Of a DNA stretch of 64,000 nt, positions 61,152 through 64,000 are shown piece after piece. The notes beneath the pieces were generated by a model. It was not told the DNA's origin and ran no database searches. It saw nothing but the letters and a program-made list of their open reading frames with translations. Each line of letters begins with the position of its first letter. Within the stretch, counting starts at the first letter, position 1. The position numbers and the translations under genes were made by a program. This DNA comes from Shimazuella kribbensis DSM 45090 (GTDB lineage: Bacteria > Bacillota > Bacilli > Thermoactinomycetales > Thermoactinomycetaceae), in NCBI RefSeq assembly GCF_000428065.1, contig NZ_ATZF01000003.1:186001-250000 (forward strand), given 5' to 3'.

Positions 61152-61400
61152 TTATTGGTCTGGGTTCAGATACGATTTTACCAATTCTTCAATGATATCA
61201 TCTCTATCCACGCTTTTGATTAACGCTCTTGCTTGATTATGACGCGGAATGTATGCAGGATCTCCTGAAATCAGGTAACCTACAATTTGATTGATAGGAT
61301 TGTATCCTTTTTCCTCTAAAGAATGGTAAACAAGTGTTAGTATTTGCTTTACACTTGACTTATTCCCCAGTTGAAACTGAAACTTTCTCGTTTCATCCAC
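61152..61400 (-). CDS. yrzL: IreB family regulatory protein (YrzL)
   Basis: An 82-residue protein with the signature [19 protein letters not shown]. In Enterococcus the homologue IreB is a substrate of the Ser/Thr kinase IreK and tunes cephalosporin tolerance. Placed between alaS and ruvX as in Bacillales. Confidence 0.92.
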   Translation of the reverse strand: MDETRKFQFQLGNKSSVKQILTLVYHSLEEKGYNPINQIVGYLISGDPAYIPRHNQARALIKSVDRDDIIEELVKSYLNPDQ

Positions 61401-61456
61401 GGATCATCTCAGCTCCTTTTTTCTGTGTGGATCAGCAGCTACTTACCTTTTCGGTT

Positions 61457-64000
61457 TTAAGCTCGAATGTCCTTTTTTTCTGCTACCCAAACTTGAACTT
61501 GTTGTAGTGCTTCTTGCAATTTTTCGGGTTGTTTTCCACCTGCTTGAGCCATGTTGGGACGACCTCCACCCCCGCCGCCACAGATCGAAGCAACCTCTTT
61601 TATTAATTTACCCGCATGAAAGCCTTTTTGAACATAATTTTGCGAAATAGATGCAACTAAATTCACTTTTTCATCATGAATGGCTCCAAGTACAATAATA
61701 CCATCCCTTTTTGCTTTTAGATCATCCATTAATTTACGAAGACTGTCCATATCTGGAACATCTACTTTTACAGCTAAAACTGGAACTTCATCCACTTCCA
61801 CCCACTGATTTTGTAATTCTACAGCAGCGGATTGACTCTGCTTTGCTAACAAGGATTCATTTGTATGCGTCAATTCTTTTACTGAGTCCTGCAATTGAAC
61901 GATACGAGTAGGTACATCTTTTGTATTCGTTTTTAATAACTCTGCGCTTGCTTTTAGTAGGGAAAGTTGTTGTTCCAAATACTCAAAGGCACGTTTTCCT
62001 GTAGCAGCTTCGATTCTTCTGATGCCGGAACCAATACCGCTTTCGCTCAAAATCTTGAACATGCCTATTTCACTTGTATTTTGGACATGGGTTCCTCCAC
62101 AAAGTTCCAAGCTGTAATCTCCTACTTGTACGACACGGACATCTGCCTTGTATTTTTCCCCAAAAAGAGCCATTGCACCCATTGCCTTTGCTTCTTCCAA
62201 AGGTTGTACCGTAGTTGTTACAGGAGTATGCATCCAAATCTGTTCATTTACCTTTTGCTCCACTAATTGAATCTCCGTTTCAGACATTGCTCCAATATGA
62301 GAAAAATCAAAACGCAAACGATCAGGTGAAACAAGTGAACCTGCTTGGTTTACATGATTGCCTAGTACTTCTTTTAATGCTTTATGAAGTAAATGCGTAG
62401 CTGTATGGTTTTTCACCGTCGCTTGACGAAGTTTTGTCGCTATCTGTGCTTTTGCCTCATCTCCAATTCGAAGAATCCCTTTTTTTATTTCCACAGATAG
62501 CAAGTGTTCTTCATGAGGACCTTTTTGCACGTCGGTGACTTCAATCCGTGCATCTTTTGTCTCTACGCTTCCTAAATCAGCTACTTGTCCACCACTTTCT
62601 GCATAGAAAGGAGATTCTTTCAGTACAATGATACCTTTATCCCCTTCCAATAAACTATCTACTTCTCCATCTTTTATCACTGCAACAACAGATGTTACAC
62701 TAGAATCTTGCTCATATCCAACAAAAACGGTTTCTACATCTAAATTTGCTATAGCCCCGCCTTGAACTTGCATACTTTGTCCATCTGACCTAGCAGCACG
62801 TGCACGCTCGCGTTGTCTTTGCATTTCTTCTTCAAATGCATCACGATCTACAGACAATTCATGCTCTCTTGCGAAGTCTTCTGTTAAATCAAGCGGAAAA
62901 CCGTACGTATCATATAGCTTGAAGGCTTCTAAACCTGTTAAACTGCTACGATTTTCTTCTTTTGCTTTCGCTACCCATTCATCTAGGATCCGAAGCCCTT
63001 CGGATAAAGTCTCAAGGAATCGTTCTTCTTCACCCCGTATGACTTTTTGGATAAAGTCTTGCTGTTCATATGGTTCAGGGTAGAAATCTTTCATAATATC
63101 CGCAACAACACTAGTCAATTCAAATAGGAAAGGACGCTTCAAGCCAAGTTTTCTTCCATAACGCACAGCTCGACGCAACAAACGGCGAAGTACATAACCA
63201 CGTCCCTCATTGGAAGGCAATACTCCATCAGCTATCGCAAATACAACTGTTCTTGCGTGTTCGGCAATCACTTTCAGGGCAATATCCACTTCTTCTGAAG
63301 TGCCATACGTTACACCAGCTTGCTTGCAGACTGCCTGAATAGTGGGTTGAAATAATTCCGTATCATAGTTCGTTGGCACATCTTGCATGACAGATGCCAT
63401 ACGCTCTAATCCCATGCCTGTATCAATATTTTTGTTCGGTAACGGTGTATAGGAACCATCTGGATTATGATTAAATTGGGAGAAAACCAAGTTCCAAATC
63501 TCTAAAAATCGAGCATTTTCCCCTCCAGCATAACACTCCGGGTCGCTCAAATCGCCATAAGCATCCCCACGGTCAATAAAGATTTCCGAATTTGGTCCAC
63601 TTGGACCTTCTCCAATATCCCAGAAGTTTTCTTTTAGTTTTACAATACGACTCTCAGGCAAACCAATTGCTTCATGCCAATGTTGGTATGCTTCTTCATC
63701 ATCCGGATGAACAGTCACATGTAATTTCTCTGCAGGAAGTCCCATCCATTTTGGGCTGGTAAGAAATTCCCAAGCCCATTCAATTGCTTCTTTCTTGAAA
63801 TATTCTCCAATAGAGAAATTACCCAACATCTCGAAAAATGTATGGTGTCTTGCAGTGTACCCTACGTTTTCAATATCGTTGGTTCGAATCGATTTCTGTG
63901 CATTTACGATCCTTGGATTTTCTGGAACCAAGCGACCATCAAAATATTTCTTTAACGTTGCTACTCCCGAGTTGATCCACAAAAGACTAGGATCATCTAC
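61457..64000 (-). CDS. alaS: Alanyl-tRNA synthetase (5' end beyond the window)
   Basis: The C-terminal 847 residues of AlaS, which charges tRNA-Ala. Missing is only about the first 25-30 residues. Visible are the catalytic core ([33 protein letters not shown]), the editing domain with [11 protein letters not shown] and CGGTH (zinc ligands), and the C-terminal DHHA1/C-Ala domain ending in [17 protein letters not shown]. The frame continues to the window edge. First gene of the downstream block. Confidence 0.96.
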   Translation of the reverse strand, partial: VDDPSLLWINSGVATLKKYFDGRLVPENPRIVNAQKSIRTNDIENVGYTARHHTFFEMLGNFSIGEYFKKEAIEWAWEFLTSPKWMGLPAEKLHVTVHPDDEEAYQHWHEAIGLPESRIVKLKENFWDIGEGPSGPNSEIFIDRGDAYGDLSDPECYAGGENARFLEIWNLVFSQFNHNPDGSYTPLPNKNIDTGMGLERMASVMQDVPTNYDTELFQPTIQAVCKQAGVTYGTSEEVDIALKVIAEHARTVVFAIADGVLPSNEGRGYVLRRLLRRAVRYGRKLGLKRPFLFELTSVVADIMKDFYPEPYEQQDFIQKVIRGEEERFLETLSEGLRILDEWVAKAKEENRSSLTGLEAFKLYDTYGFPLDLTEDFAREHELSVDRDAFEEEMQRQRERARAARSDGQSMQVQGGAIANLDVETVFVGYEQDSSVTSVVAVIKDGEVDSLLEGDKGIIVLKESPFYAESGGQVADLGSVETKDARIEVTDVQKGPHEEHLLSVEIKKGILRIGDEAKAQIATKLRQATVKNHTATHLLHKALKEVLGNHVNQAGSLVSPDRLRFDFSHIGAMSETEIQLVEQKVNEQIWMHTPVTTTVQPLEEAKAMGAMALFGEKYKADVRVVQVGDYSLELCGGTHVQNTSEIGMFKILSESGIGSGIRRIEAATGKRAFEYLEQQLSLLKASAELLKTNTKDVPTRIVQLQDSVKELTHTNESLLAKQSQSAAVELQNQWVEVDEVPVLAVKVDVPDMDSLRKLMDDLKAKRDGIIVLGAIHDEKVNLVASISQNYVQKGFHAGKLIKEVASICGGGGGGRPNMAQAGGKQPEKLQEALQQVQVWVAEKKDIRA

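Overview
The window is a piece of a low-GC Gram-positive chromosome of the order Bacillales. The native genes are roughly 37-40% G+C and use strong AAGGAGG ribosome sites. The order alaS, yrzL, ruvX, yrzB, mltG, pbpI matches Bacillus subtilis with some genes missing. The aa3-600 menaquinol oxidase (qoxABCD), a bacterial nitric oxide synthase, YerD, MQO and receptors of the XRE-plus-TPR type also fit this order. A member of the Thermoactinomycetaceae is my best guess, but this is inference; no rRNA lies in the window.

Layout. Positions 1-2200 hold the start of a Fur-controlled iron-transport ATPase and small hypothetical genes. 3234-11007 carry adenine deaminase, a phospholipid operon resembling ynbABC, an aldo/keto reductase and NO synthase. 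11112-14413 is the threonine operon hom-thrC-thrB. 15771-19617 is the quinol oxidase operon. 20003-20968 is an erm methyltransferase with its leader peptide. 23045-26608 holds a peptide-receptor-type regulator with an overlapping micro-ORF, an ADP-ribosylglycohydrolase and a REP-associated transposase with a deleted copy beside it. 28650-36338 contains a YerD-like protein, the Pnkp/Hen1 RNA-repair pair, a lipid kinase and a CYTH protein. 36777-44046 holds an AAC(3)-type acetyltransferase, a complete lasso-peptide cluster (A, B2, C, B1, D) and a second receptor-type regulator. 46950-55388 carries a secreted phosphatase, MQO, a flavoprotein and two tandemly duplicated LPKTA-anchored repeat proteins. 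56623-64000 is the pbpI-mltG-ruvX-alaS block.

The most striking pattern is a set of eight short units scattered between native operons (about 2.2-3.1, 14.6-15.7, 21.05-21.36, 26.63-26.9, 28.05-28.53, 37.7-37.95, 44.3-46.5 and 56.1-56.5 kb). Each has its own TATAAT-like -10 box. Seven have a single reading frame, mostly of much higher G+C and C/G-ending codon use, and one looks like a structured RNA. Each ends in a 3' inverted repeat, usually near-perfect and with little or no U-tract. They carry no mobility genes. They look like independently acquired single-gene islets with a shared architecture and are the best candidate here for something undescribed.

Other notable signals are an erm leader that combines an IFFI stretch with an RLR motif, a new lasso peptide precursor next to a receptor whose last 17 codons form a nested peptide gene with its own Shine-Dalgarno, and a terminator-like hairpin just inside the hom transcript. 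The genes together suggest a soil or compost bacterium with aerobic menaquinol respiration, peptide signalling, peptide secondary metabolism and ribosome-targeting antibiotic resistance.
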